Shown here piece by piece: positions 15,754 through 23,570 of a stretch of DNA of 56,189 nt. Position numbers and translations under genes: made by a program. The stretch's first letter is position 1, and the number at the start of each line of letters is the position of its first letter. The notes below the pieces were generated by a model. That model worked only from the letters and a program-made list of their open reading frames with translations, did not search any database and was not told the DNA's origin. The stretch lies in contig WRJZ01000039.1 in the NCBI GenBank assembly GCA_009778325.1, forward strand, positions 1-56,189, given 5' to 3'. This stretch comes from Candidatus Endomicrobium neocapritermitis (lineage in GTDB: Bacteria; Elusimicrobiota; Endomicrobiia; Endomicrobiales; Endomicrobiaceae).

Positions 15754-16815
15754 ATGTCAAAAATGTACAAAATTGCGCAGCTTCCCGGAGACGGAACAGG
15801 GCCTGAAGTGCTTAGAGAAGGAGTAAAAGCCGTTGAGGCCGCCGCTAAGAAAAACAATTTCAAAATCGAATGGACTCCGTATGATTTAGGCGGGGAAAGA
15901 TATATGAAAACCGGAGAGATTCTCCCGGACAGCGTTGTTTCCGAATTTAAGCAGATGGACGCTATGTTCTTAGGCGCTATCGGACATCCTGACGTAAAAC
16001 CCGGGATTTTGGAAAAAGGCATTCTTTTAAGGCTCCGTTTTGAGCTTGACCAATATATTAATCTGCGTCCAGTAAAACTTTATCCTAATGTCGAAACGCC
16101 TTTAAAAGATAAAGGCCCGGAACATATTGATATGGTCATAGTGCGCGAAAACACCGAAGGATTATACGTCGGCGCGGGCGGATTTTTGAGAAAAGATACG
16201 CCTAATGAAGTTGCCGTGCAGGAATCGATAAACACGAGGTTCGGCGTTGAAAGATGCATAAAATATTCTTTTGAGCTTACAAAAAAGAGAAATAAAAACA
16301 ATAAACTTACGCTTTGCGGAAAAACAAATGTTCTGACTTTCGCTTCCGATTTATGGCAGAGAGCTTTTAACGATGTCTCAAAATCTTACGGGGAAGTTAC
16401 TACGGATTATGTTAATGTCGACGCCGCGTGCATGTGGCTTATAAAAAACCCTGAATGGTTTGACGTTATAGTTACGGATAATCTTTTCGGAGACATTATA
16501 ACCGACCTTGCGGCTATGATTCAGGGCGGCATGGGCGTTGCGGCAGGCGGAAATATTAATCCGAAAGGCGTTTCAATGTTCGAACCGATGGGCGGTTCCG
16601 CTCCTAAGTACACCGGTAAAAATATCATTAATCCTTTGGCCGCGATAAACGCTGGAGCAATGATGCTGGAAACGCTCGGCGAAACGCAGGCTGCAAAAGA
16701 TATTGAAAATGCCGTCATTAAAGCGCTTGAATCGGGAAAAATAAAGAGTATGTCCGCGGGAAAAATGGGGCTTTCGACAACAGAAACGGGCGATTTGATA
16801 GCAAGCCTTATATAA
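15754..16815 (+). CDS. leuB: 3-isopropylmalate dehydrogenase
   Basis: The 353-residue protein is an isocitrate/isopropylmalate dehydrogenase family enzyme that oxidatively decarboxylates 3-isopropylmalate with NAD+. Visible motifs are LPGDGTGPEVLREG (about residues 9-22), the substrate Arg segment LRLRFELDQYINLRPVKLY (about 92-110), RENTEGLY, and the metal-binding NLFGDIITDLAAMIQGGMGV (about 247-266). GSAPKYTGKNIINPLA closes the nucleotide site. Its place after leuCD argues for LeuB rather than isocitrate or tartrate dehydrogenase. Confidence 0.9.
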   Translation: MSKMYKIAQLPGDGTGPEVLREGVKAVEAAAKKNNFKIEWTPYDLGGERYMKTGEILPDSVVSEFKQMDAMFLGAIGHPDVKPGILEKGILLRLRFELDQYINLRPVKLYPNVETPLKDKGPEHIDMVIVRENTEGLYVGAGGFLRKDTPNEVAVQESINTRFGVERCIKYSFELTKKRNKNNKLTLCGKTNVLTFASDLWQRAFNDVSKSYGEVTTDYVNVDAACMWLIKNPEWFDVIVTDNLFGDIITDLAAMIQGGMGVAAGGNINPKGVSMFEPMGGSAPKYTGKNIINPLAAINAGAMMLETLGETQAAKDIENAVIKALESGKIKSMSAGKMGLSTTETGDLIASLI

Positions 16816-16818
16816 TGA

Positions 16819-17298
16819 ATGAATTTACGGCAATTTAGCGTAATTATTATAACTTTATTTTTATTTACGCCGGCAGTCCCGGCGGCAAACAAATTGTATT
16901 TGGATTTTACTCTGCTGTCAAAACATATAGGCGTTACGGAAGAAGTTAACGAAATAAATCCCGGTATAGGATTATCTTATTTTACCAGCGAAAAATGCGA
17001 ACTCCGCGGCGGCGGTTACTACAACTCTTACAAAAGACCGACTTTTTACCTGACCGCAAATTATATTCCGTTCAGCGCAGACTGGAAAGATTTCAACTTT
17101 AATTTCGGAATTGCCGGGGGAGTTGCCACGGGCTATAAAGACGGCGAGATTTTGATTTTCGGCGCCAGCCCGATATTTTACGGAATTATTCCCGTGATTG
17201 CGCCTAATCTCGGGATTTTGTTTAAGCCGGCAAGAACACGTATTGTATTTTTATTGCTCGGAAATGCTTTGGCCTTGCAAATTTCATATTTGATATAA
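16819..17298 (+). CDS. Small putative outer-membrane beta-barrel protein
   Basis: This 159-residue protein has a signal peptide (residues 1 to about 22, ending VPAA). It then shows a strand pattern with HIGVTEEVNEINPGIGLSYF and GGYYNSYKRPTFYL. The NE-x-NPGIGL-x-Y ... GYYNS motif recurs in small hypothetical barrels of Gram-negative bacteria, some likened to PagP-type enzymes. I cannot confirm catalytic residues. It starts 3 bases after leuB, so it is translated from the same message. Confidence 0.6.
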   Translation: MNLRQFSVIIITLFLFTPAVPAANKLYLDFTLLSKHIGVTEEVNEINPGIGLSYFTSEKCELRGGGYYNSYKRPTFYLTANYIPFSADWKDFNFNFGIAGGVATGYKDGEILIFGASPIFYGIIPVIAPNLGILFKPARTRIVFLLLGNALALQISYLI

Positions 17299-17354
17299 TA
17301 TAGCCATAAAATAAATTACCGCGTTTTGCGCGGAAATAAGGAGCTGTCAGGAAA

Positions 17355-18374
17355 ATGAAACGTTATAAAGTTGCTGTAGCAGGCGCCACGGGCGCGGTCG
17401 GGAATGAAATGATAAAAATGCTTGAAAGCAGAAAATTTCCTGTTGAAAGCATAAAATTTTTGGCTTCGGAGCGTTCCGTAGGCAAAAGACTTACCTTTAA
17501 CGGAAAAGAAATAGCGGTTGAACTTTTAACAAAAGACGGCGGAAAAGGAATGGATATTGCTATTTTCAGCGCCGGCGCCGCCGTTTCAAAAGAATTCTCG
17601 CCTTCTTTTGCCGCTGACGGCTGCTTTGTCGTGGATAACTCAAGCGCGTTTAGGATGGAAAAAGAAATACCGTTAGTTGTGCCTGAAGTAAACGCTCATG
17701 AATTAAAAAAAGATAAAAAAATTATAGCAAATCCGAATTGCTCCACAATACAGATGGTCGTTGCGTTAAAACCTCTTCATGACGCCGTGAAAGTAAAAAG
17801 AGTAATAGTTTCAACGTACCAGTCAGTTTCCGGAGCAGGACAAAAAGGGATGGACGAACTTACCGCGCAGGCAAAAGCATGGGCGGAAGGCAAAGAAATT
17901 CCCGCGGCAAGCAAATTCCAGTACCAGATAGCGTTTAACCTTATCCCGCAGATAGACGTATTTACGGAAAACGGATATACTAAAGAAGAAATGAAGATGA
18001 CAAATGAAACAAAGAAAATTATGTGCGATGATTCAATAGAAGTAAGCGCTACATGCGTAAGGGTTCCGGTTTTCCGCTCGCATTCCGAAAACGTATGGAT
18101 TGAAACGGAAAAACCTTTGAGCGTCGCGCATGCAAAAGAACTGCTTTCAAAAGCCGACGGAATACAGCTTTTAGACGAGCCGGAAAGCAAAAAATATCCC
18201 ATGCCTTTATTTGCCGAAGGAATGCAGACAACTTATGTCGGCAGAATCCGCCAGGATATTTCGACTAAAACCAACGGACTTACTTTTTGGGTTGTTTCGG
18301 ACAATTTATTGAAAGGCGCGGCGTTAAACGCCGTTCAAATCGCCGAAGCGCTTATAAAAAACGGAATTGTATAA
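17355..18374 (+). CDS. asd: Aspartate-semialdehyde dehydrogenase
   Basis: The 339-residue enzyme reduces aspartyl phosphate to aspartate semialdehyde, feeding lysine, diaminopimelate, threonine and methionine synthesis. Its N-terminal Rossmann motif is AVAGATGAVGNEM. The catalytic Cys is in NPNCSTIQM (about residue 129). The substrate and catalytic His/Arg region is RVPVFRSHSENVWIE. AAGGAGCTG precedes ATG 17355. It may be the last gene of the leucine cluster, although 56 bases separate it from the small barrel gene. Confidence 0.94.
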   Translation: MKRYKVAVAGATGAVGNEMIKMLESRKFPVESIKFLASERSVGKRLTFNGKEIAVELLTKDGGKGMDIAIFSAGAAVSKEFSPSFAADGCFVVDNSSAFRMEKEIPLVVPEVNAHELKKDKKIIANPNCSTIQMVVALKPLHDAVKVKRVIVSTYQSVSGAGQKGMDELTAQAKAWAEGKEIPAASKFQYQIAFNLIPQIDVFTENGYTKEEMKMTNETKKIMCDDSIEVSATCVRVPVFRSHSENVWIETEKPLSVAHAKELLSKADGIQLLDEPESKKYPMPLFAEGMQTTYVGRIRQDISTKTNGLTFWVVSDNLLKGAALNAVQIAEALIKNGIV

Positions 18375-18375
18375 A

Positions 18376-18503
18376 AAAGTGTGGAGTTTGAAGTTTGGAG
18401 TGTGGAGTTATTGTGTTTCGGCTTTGCCGAAACCTATTTAAAAGTTTTTGCTTTGCAAAAACACATTAACTCCACTCTTCACACTCCACACTCCAAACTG
18501 CAG
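18376..18503. repeat. Word-arm element, type II core (asd-ydjC gap)
   Basis: The left arm uses words GTGTGGA, GTTTGAA, GTTTGGA, GTGTGGA, GTT. The right arm is CTCCACTCTTCACACTCCAC and onward. The core has hairpin TTTCGGCTTTGCCGAAA, linker CCTATTTAAAAG, and hairpin TTTTTGCTTTGCAAAAA. Confidence 0.75.
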
Positions 18504-18519
18504 TTAAAGGGAGAAACAA

Positions 18520-19218
18520 ATGGAAGCATTAAAGAAAATTATTGTTAATGCCGACGATTTTGGTTACAGAAAAGACATAAATAAAGGCATAATTTTTGCC
18601 CATAAAAACGGTATCGTAAAAAATACTTCTGTAATGACGGAAAGAGACGCTTTTGAAGACGCCGTTTCTCTTGCAAAGGAAAATCCATGTTTAAAAAACG
18701 GACTTCACATAGATTTGGATACTCTTGTCGATATAAACAGAGATGTTATAGGTATCGCGTCTGTTTCCAGTTTTAAAGTTGCAAAACCGGACAAACAGCA
18801 AATTCTGGACTCAATAAATATACAGCTTGATAAATTTTTAAATTCCGGATTAAAGCTGTCCCATTTGGACGGACATCATCATGCGCACATGCATCCGGAA
18901 ATTTTTCCTTTGGTAGCCCAAAAAGCAAAAGAGCTGAACGTGCCGGTAAGATTTTTTGAATGGTTTTATGATGATTTTAATCTTGCGCAGCAAATGAAAC
19001 AAATTTTACTTGATTTAAACGTTAAATTCTGCCCTCATTTTATAAACGGCTGGTATTGGGGTAATGTTGATGAAGATTTCCAGCTTGCGGAACTTATGAC
19101 GCATCCAGGTTTTAACGAAATGTGGAGAGAGTTTGAGACTGCCAAATGCTGCGACCCTGTGTTGAAGTCTTATCTTAACGAAAAAAACATTGAATTAATT
19201 TCTTTTGAAGACATTTAA
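18520..19218 (+). CDS. YdjC/ChbG-family carbohydrate deacetylase
   Basis: The 232-residue protein has the YdjC metal-site motifs NADDFGYRKDINKGI (about residues 10-24), HIDLD (about 63) and HLDGHHHAHMHP (about 112-123). The family removes acetyl groups from N-acetylated oligosaccharides such as chitobiose; the substrate here is unknown. AAAGGGAG precedes ATG 18520. It is a little shorter than typical ChbG (about 250). The neighbours give no sugar-catabolic context. Confidence 0.85.
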   Translation: MEALKKIIVNADDFGYRKDINKGIIFAHKNGIVKNTSVMTERDAFEDAVSLAKENPCLKNGLHIDLDTLVDINRDVIGIASVSSFKVAKPDKQQILDSINIQLDKFLNSGLKLSHLDGHHHAHMHPEIFPLVAQKAKELNVPVRFFEWFYDDFNLAQQMKQILLDLNVKFCPHFINGWYWGNVDEDFQLAELMTHPGFNEMWREFETAKCCDPVLKSYLNEKNIELISFEDI

Positions 19219-19345
19219 GTCAGAAGCTCGGAAGCTTGGCAGCTCAGAAGCTCAGCAACGGCAAGAGCGACAGCAGTCCGTATGTTTTGCCTTTATTTTT
19301 TGCCGTTGCCGAGCTTCTGAGCTGCCGAACTTCTGAACTTCTGCC
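19219..19345. repeat. Word-arm element, type I-like core (ydjC-19362 gap)
   Basis: The left arm repeats AGAAGCTC / GGAAGCTT / GGCAGCTC / AGAAGCTC. The right arm is the inverse (GAGCTTCTGAGCTGCCGAAC and onward). The centre contains CAACGGCAAGAGCGACAGC and, inverted, TTTGCCGTTGCCGAGC. The whole can form one long imperfect hairpin. Confidence 0.75.
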
Positions 19346-19361
19346 AAAAAAGGAGTATATC

Positions 19362-19619
19362 ATGGCTTCAGTAGCTGACAAAATAGCAAAATATGCGGCT
19401 ATGGCGGCAGGTTTTGCGATGCCGTATGTGGAAGAATTTATAGACGTAAAAAAGCAAACCGCAATATTGACAAAGGAAATTGACGCTTTAAAAGAAGAAA
19501 ATTCTCAGCTCCGCAGCGAGAATGAATCCTTAAAGCAGAAGATTGTGCTGTCGGCTGTCATAGCCGCAGCTTCATTTGCCGCATTCATCGCGGTTCTTCT
19601 TGTACTTATCATCAGATGA
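19362..19619 (+). CDS. Small coiled-coil protein with C-terminal membrane anchor
   Basis: This 85-residue protein is of unknown function. Residues about 30-60 form a heptad-like coiled coil (AILTKEIDALKEENSQLRSE), and residues about 60-84 form one hydrophobic membrane segment (VLSAVIAAASFAAFIAVLLV). A strong AAAAAAGGAG precedes ATG 19362. Its stop overlaps the truA start (ATGA), so the two are translationally coupled. It could be a tail-anchored scaffold, but that is inference. Confidence 0.65.
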   Translation: MASVADKIAKYAAMAAGFAMPYVEEFIDVKKQTAILTKEIDALKEENSQLRSENESLKQKIVLSAVIAAASFAAFIAVLLVLIIR

Positions 19620-20353
19620 CAAATTTTAAATGCGCCGTTGAATATGACGGAACTTTGTTTAACGGATGGTCCAAACAGCCCGGACAAAGAACGATACAGG
19701 AAGAAATAGAAAAAGCTCTTAATAACATTTTAAATTCCGAAACAAATATTACATGCGCCGGAAGAACCGATAAAGGCGTGCATGCCTTAGGACAAGTAAT
19801 AAATTTTGAAACTGAGCGCGAAATATCTCCCGAAAAGTTAATTGTCAGGCTAAATTCGCTCCTTCCGGATGATATAGCGATAAAATCCTCTGCAAAAACT
19901 TCCGAAAGTTTCAGCGCAAGAAAATCGGCAAAATACAAAACGTACATATACCGCATATTTAATCATCCCGTAAGATCTCCGCTTTATAGAACCAGAGCAT
20001 GGTATATCTCTAAACCTTTAAACATGGAAAAAATGAAAAAAGCCGCGTCTTTTTTAAAAGGAAAACGCGACTTTTCCGTTTTTGATTCCTATAACAGCGT
20101 TTTTGACTATAAAATTGTTGATTTAAAAGATGTTAAAGTCGTAAAAAAAGATAAATTTATCGATATGTATATTACCGGCGACAGATTTTTGTATAAAATG
20201 ATCCGCAAAATTGCCGGCGAGCTTGTCAGAATAGGCAGAGGGGAACAAACCTTTGAAAACTTTAAAGATTCAATTATTAATAAAAACAAAGAGCAATTAG
20301 GTAAACCGGCTCCTTCCTGCGGGCTTTACCTTGCGAAAATTATATACAAGTAA
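19616..20353 (+). CDS. truA: tRNA pseudouridine(38-40) synthase TruA
   Basis: The 245-residue enzyme converts U38-U40 of the tRNA anticodon arm to pseudouridine. The catalytic Asp is in AGRTDKGVHALGQV (about residues 49-62). Other family motifs are FKCAVEYDGTLFNGW at the N-terminus, FSARKSAKYKTYIYRI, and RFLYKMIRKIAGELVRIG near the C-terminus. It overlaps the upstream coiled-coil gene by 4 bases. Confidence 0.94.
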   Translation: MTNFKCAVEYDGTLFNGWSKQPGQRTIQEEIEKALNNILNSETNITCAGRTDKGVHALGQVINFETEREISPEKLIVRLNSLLPDDIAIKSSAKTSESFSARKSAKYKTYIYRIFNHPVRSPLYRTRAWYISKPLNMEKMKKAASFLKGKRDFSVFDSYNSVFDYKIVDLKDVKVVKKDKFIDMYITGDRFLYKMIRKIAGELVRIGRGEQTFENFKDSIINKNKEQLGKPAPSCGLYLAKIIYK

Positions 20354-20461
20354 AAGATGCATAGACGCATGGAGGCATAGATGCATGGCATGGTAACGGC
20401 AAAGACAAAACGACCATAGCTGCTCTACGCATCCGCGCATCCATTCTTCTGAGCTTCTGAT
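20354..20461. repeat. Word-arm element, type I core (truA-WYL gap)
   Basis: Words AGATGCAT / AGACGCAT / GGAGGCAT / AGATGCAT build the left arm, inverted as ACGCATCCGCGCATCCAT. The core AACGGCAAAGACAAAACGAC plus CATAGCTGCTC is almost the same as at 11864-11960. It ends with TTCTGAGCTTCTGA. Confidence 0.75.
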
Positions 20462-20474
20462 AAGGGAGTAATTT

Positions 20475-21380
20475 TTGAAAATTAACCGCCTTTTTGAAAT
20501 TGTGTATATGCTTTTGAGCAAAAAATCAATTACAGCCCGTGAGCTGTCAGAACATTTTGAGGTTTCAACCCGGACAATTTACCGCGATTTGGACATACTT
20601 ACAACAGCAGGCATCCCTGTTTATGCAAACAAAGGCAAAAGCGGCGGTATAATGCTTACCGACAATTTTGTTCTTAATAAATCGCTTCTTTCAAAAAGTG
20701 AACAAAACGACATACTTTTTGCTCTTGAGAGTATGAAAGCCGCAAAATATCCCGACGTCGGCAGCGTGCTTTCAAAACTAAATTCATTTTTTAATAAACA
20801 ATCCGAAAATTGGATACAAATTGATTTTTCTTCATGGGGAAATTTTGACAGGGAAAAATTCATATCTCTAAAAAACGCCATTTTAAATAAAAAAACAGTA
20901 AAAATTGAGTATTACAACACTTACGGGGAAAAGAACTGCCGCGAAATTGAGCCTTTACAGCTTTGGTTTAAAGAAAAATCATGGTATCTTAAAGCATTTT
21001 GCAGATACAAAAATGATTTGCGCCTTTTTAAAATAACGCGTATAAAAAATCTTTCCGTAACGGAAAAAACTTTTAAAAGAGAAATTAAAAACGATCCTTT
21101 TACCGGCGTGTTCGCCGCAAAACAGCCGTCGGAAAAATATGTAAAAGTTATCATGAAAATAGACGGGGCGCAGGCATACCGCGTTTATGACGAATTCGAC
21201 AAAAAACATATTAAAAAAAATAAAGACGGCAGTTTTACCGTTTCGATGTTTTTTCCGGCGGACGAATGGATGTACGGATATATAATGTCATTCGGACAGT
21301 TTTGCGAAGTAATCAAACCGAAATATCTAAGAGAAATCATTAAAAACCGCTTAAAAAACGCTTTAAACAAATATCTTTAA
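20475..21380 (+). CDS. YafY-like transcriptional regulator with WYL domain
   Basis: The 301-residue protein has an N-terminal DeoR-type helix-turn-helix (residues about 5-60: ITARELSEHFEVSTRTIYRD). A WYL ligand-sensing domain follows (about 140-210), with EIEPLQLWFKEKSWYLKAFC in place of the usual PxxLxxxxxxWYL. A C-terminal winged region completes it. Translation starts at TTG 20475 with AAGGGAG at 20462-20468. Homologues respond to nucleic acid or nucleotide ligands, often in stress and repair contexts. Its position before two DNA glycosylase genes and a GyrI-like gene suggests it controls that set. Confidence 0.85.
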   Translation: MKINRLFEIVYMLLSKKSITARELSEHFEVSTRTIYRDLDILTTAGIPVYANKGKSGGIMLTDNFVLNKSLLSKSEQNDILFALESMKAAKYPDVGSVLSKLNSFFNKQSENWIQIDFSSWGNFDREKFISLKNAILNKKTVKIEYYNTYGEKNCREIEPLQLWFKEKSWYLKAFCRYKNDLRLFKITRIKNLSVTEKTFKREIKNDPFTGVFAAKQPSEKYVKVIMKIDGAQAYRVYDEFDKKHIKKNKDGSFTVSMFFPADEWMYGYIMSFGQFCEVIKPKYLREIIKNRLKNALNKYL

Positions 21381-21382
21381 TA

Positions 21383-21415
21383 TGACATACAGCTGTCACT
21401 GCGTGTTTGTATAAT
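21383..21415 (+). promoter_or_regulatory. Candidate operator/promoter of the zinc-ribbon operon
   Basis: TGACA (21383-21387) and TGTCA (21394-21398) form an inverted pair with 6 bases between. TATAAT follows at 21410-21415, about 33 bases before the start at 21448. The dyad overlaps the expected -35 region, as a regulator site would. The WYL regulator encoded just upstream is the obvious candidate to bind it. Confidence 0.45.
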
Positions 21416-21447
21416 TTTCCTATAAAAACCAGCCAAAGGAGGAATGA

Positions 21448-21843
21448 ATGATTATGAACAATACGCAAATCTGTCAAAACTGCGGTATGACTATTGATGA
21501 ACCTGCAAAATGCGGCACTAATGCCGACGGCAGCAAGAATGACAAATATTGCTGTTACTGTTTTGTAAACGGCGAGTTGGACAATACGCCTGTCTGCCAA
21601 AGCTGCGGGATGCCTATGGATGAGGATGCAAAGTTCGGTACCAATGCTGACAACGGCAAAAATGGCGATTATTGCTGTTACTGCTGGAAAGACGGAAAGT
21701 TTACAGCCGACATAACCTTAGACGAAGCCATTGAGAGAAATATCCCGTTTGTCATAAAAGCAGGCGCGGCAAAAACCGATGATGAAGCGCGGGCAATGTT
21801 AAAAGGGTTTATGCCTAAGTTAAAACGCTGGGCAATAAAATGA
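21448..21843 (+). CDS. Protein with two putative zinc-ribbon domains
   Basis: The 131-residue protein contains an internal duplication. CQNCGMTIDEPAKCGTNADG (about residues 8-27) and CQSCGMPMDEDAKFGTNADN (about 50-69) each precede a YCCYC knuckle, giving two four-to-five-Cys zinc-binding units. This matches the 'putative zinc ribbon' domain often found next to AraC- or GyrI-type genes. The C-terminal 40 residues are helical. AAAGGAGG is centred about 9 bases upstream of ATG 21448. It overlaps the next gene by 4 bases. The function is unknown. Confidence 0.8.
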   Translation: MIMNNTQICQNCGMTIDEPAKCGTNADGSKNDKYCCYCFVNGELDNTPVCQSCGMPMDEDAKFGTNADNGKNGDYCCYCWKDGKFTADITLDEAIERNIPFVIKAGAAKTDDEARAMLKGFMPKLKRWAIK

Positions 21844-22505
21844 AAGCCGGGATAAACAGTGAAACAGTTAAAGAATACGGATTAAATGCAGGAGCAAGCG
21901 TAGTCGGTATAGCAGCTTCCAAAGATTTCGGTTTAGCGCAAGACGGTTTTAGACCTTGCGATAATTTAGAAGGATGTCTCTCAGTGATCGTTTTTGGGGC
22001 ACCGTTTCCGCAAGAAGCCTTAACCATGAATGCGGTTGAATACACTGAAATTCGTAATGCAATGTTAACAAAAATGACAGGCATAGCAAAAGAAGTAGAA
22101 AAACTAATAAAGGCTGACGGATATAAAGCAAAAGCTATAAGCGCTTCAGGCGGTAAATATATAGAGGGCAAGCATTATGGCCATATATCGCTCAAACATG
22201 CGGCTGAATTGGCAGGCCTTGGCATCATTGGCAGGAATTATTTACTTACTAACAATAAATACGGAAATCTTCTTTGGTTCAGCGCTGTTCTTACCGATGC
22301 AGAGCTTGTTCCGGATAAAAAAGCGCAATACAAAATTTGCGATAACTGTAACAAATGCGTAAAAACATGCCCTTCTGGAGCATTGGATAATTCCGTCTTA
22401 TTTAAGAACAAAGAATGTTCCAAATTTTATAAAATTGTGAATAGAAAACTGGAAATACAGTGTTTTTTATGCCGCAAAGTATGCCCATACCGTTTTGGTA
22501 AATAG
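21840..22505 (+). CDS. QueG-like iron-sulfur protein
   Basis: The 221-residue protein resembles the epoxyqueuosine-reductase-like Fe-S family. It has an N-terminal domain (GASVVGIAASKDFG) and the middle motif HISLKHAAELAGLGIIGRN. Two [4Fe-4S] sets follow: CDNCNKCVKTCPSGAL (about residues 167-182), then C195 with CFLCRKVCPY (about 205-214). It is much shorter than true QueG (about 350-380 residues) and lacks its C-terminal repeat region, so tRNA modification is unlikely. A reductase or electron-transfer role is inference. It overlaps the zinc-ribbon gene (ATGA). Confidence 0.75.
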   Translation: MKAGINSETVKEYGLNAGASVVGIAASKDFGLAQDGFRPCDNLEGCLSVIVFGAPFPQEALTMNAVEYTEIRNAMLTKMTGIAKEVEKLIKADGYKAKAISASGGKYIEGKHYGHISLKHAAELAGLGIIGRNYLLTNNKYGNLLWFSAVLTDAELVPDKKAQYKICDNCNKCVKTCPSGALDNSVLFKNKECSKFYKIVNRKLEIQCFLCRKVCPYRFGK

Positions 22506-22514
22506 AGAGGATTT

Positions 22515-23111
22515 ATGAAGAAAAAAATCAGATGCCCTTGGTGCGGAGATATCCCCATATATATGGACTACCACGACAACGAATGGGGACGGCCTGTACA
22601 CAATGATCGCAAGCTGTTTGAAATGCTGCTTCTGGAAAGCATGCAGGCAGGGCTTTCATGGATAACCGTACTTAAAAAAAGAGAGGCGTACAGGAAAGCT
22701 TTTGACGGGTTTAACCCTAAAAAGATAGCCCTTTACGGCTATGCAAAAAAACAGAAACTCATGGCTAATGATGGGATAATCAGAAATCGCTTAAAAATTA
22801 ATGCGGCTGTGAATAATGCAAAGCTATTTCTGAAAATCGTGAAAGAGCATAGAAGTTTTGATAAGTTCATCTGGAAATATGTGGATTACAAGCCCATTAC
22901 AAACCGCGCCGAAAAAATCGGGGATATTCCCGCAACAACTCCGCTCTCGGATAAAATAAGCAGGGATTTGAAAAAAATGGGGTTTAAATTCGTCGGCTCG
23001 ACTATAATTTATGCGTTCATGCAGGCTATAGGCATGGTTAATGACCATATTACGAAGTGTTTTGTTTATAAGGAAATATTGAAGAAGCGGAAAAAAGGAG
23101 ACGGCAAATGA
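22515..23111 (+). CDS. tag: DNA-3-methyladenine glycosylase I
   Basis: The 198-residue base-excision enzyme removes 3-methyladenine from alkylated DNA. Family hallmarks are RCPWCGDIPIYMDYHDNEWG (about residues 5-24, with the zinc Cys residues), the catalytic-pocket LLLESMQAGLSWITVLKKRE (about 42-61) and the C-terminal MVNDHITKCF with the other zinc ligands. AGAGGATTT precedes ATG 22515. It overlaps the GyrI-like gene by 4 bases. Confidence 0.95.
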   Translation: MKKKIRCPWCGDIPIYMDYHDNEWGRPVHNDRKLFEMLLLESMQAGLSWITVLKKREAYRKAFDGFNPKKIALYGYAKKQKLMANDGIIRNRLKINAAVNNAKLFLKIVKEHRSFDKFIWKYVDYKPITNRAEKIGDIPATTPLSDKISRDLKKMGFKFVGSTIIYAFMQAIGMVNDHITKCFVYKEILKKRKKGDGK

Positions 23112-23551
23112 ATTATGAAATTGTACATCTGCGGGAAAAAATAACATCTGGTATAAGAATAAGGACAAGCAACTCAGACCCTGAAATGACAAAAAATATC
23201 GGCGCATTATGGGGAAAATTTTTTGAAGGCGGAGTTTTTGCTTCAATCGCGTGTAAAACTGGAAAAGGAATCTACGGTATTTATACGAACTATGACTCTG
23301 ACGTAAACGGAAAGTATGACGCTGTAGTAAGCTGTGAAACCGAATATTGCAATAACTTGCCCGAAGGCGTTTCAGAGCAGAAAATTCCCGAAGGCAAATA
23401 TGCGAAGTTTACCGTAAAAGGAGACCCTAAAACAGCTGTATCAGCCGCATGGGGAGAAATCTGGAAAGTTGATTTAGATAGAAAGTATTCATGCGATTTT
23501 GAAGAGTATATGGAAAACGGAGAAATAAATATCTATATAGCTTTAAAATGA
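23108..23551 (+). CDS. GyrI-like effector-binding domain protein
   Basis: The 147-residue protein has the stand-alone GyrI/AraC effector-binding fold pattern. It opens with a strand-rich start (YEIVHLREKITSGIRIRTSN), then GIYTNYDSDVNGKYDAVVSC, IPEGKYAKFTVKGD and a C-terminal WGEIWKVDLDRKYSCDFEEY. Such proteins bind amphipathic small molecules and often follow YafY/AraC regulators. It is translationally coupled to tag (ATGA), 19 bases before the Fpg-like gene. The ligand is unknown. Confidence 0.8.
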   Translation: MNYEIVHLREKITSGIRIRTSNSDPEMTKNIGALWGKFFEGGVFASIACKTGKGIYGIYTNYDSDVNGKYDAVVSCETEYCNNLPEGVSEQKIPEGKYAKFTVKGDPKTAVSAAWGEIWKVDLDRKYSCDFEEYMENGEINIYIALK

Positions 23552-23570
23552 TGAAACCGGAGAGTAAATT

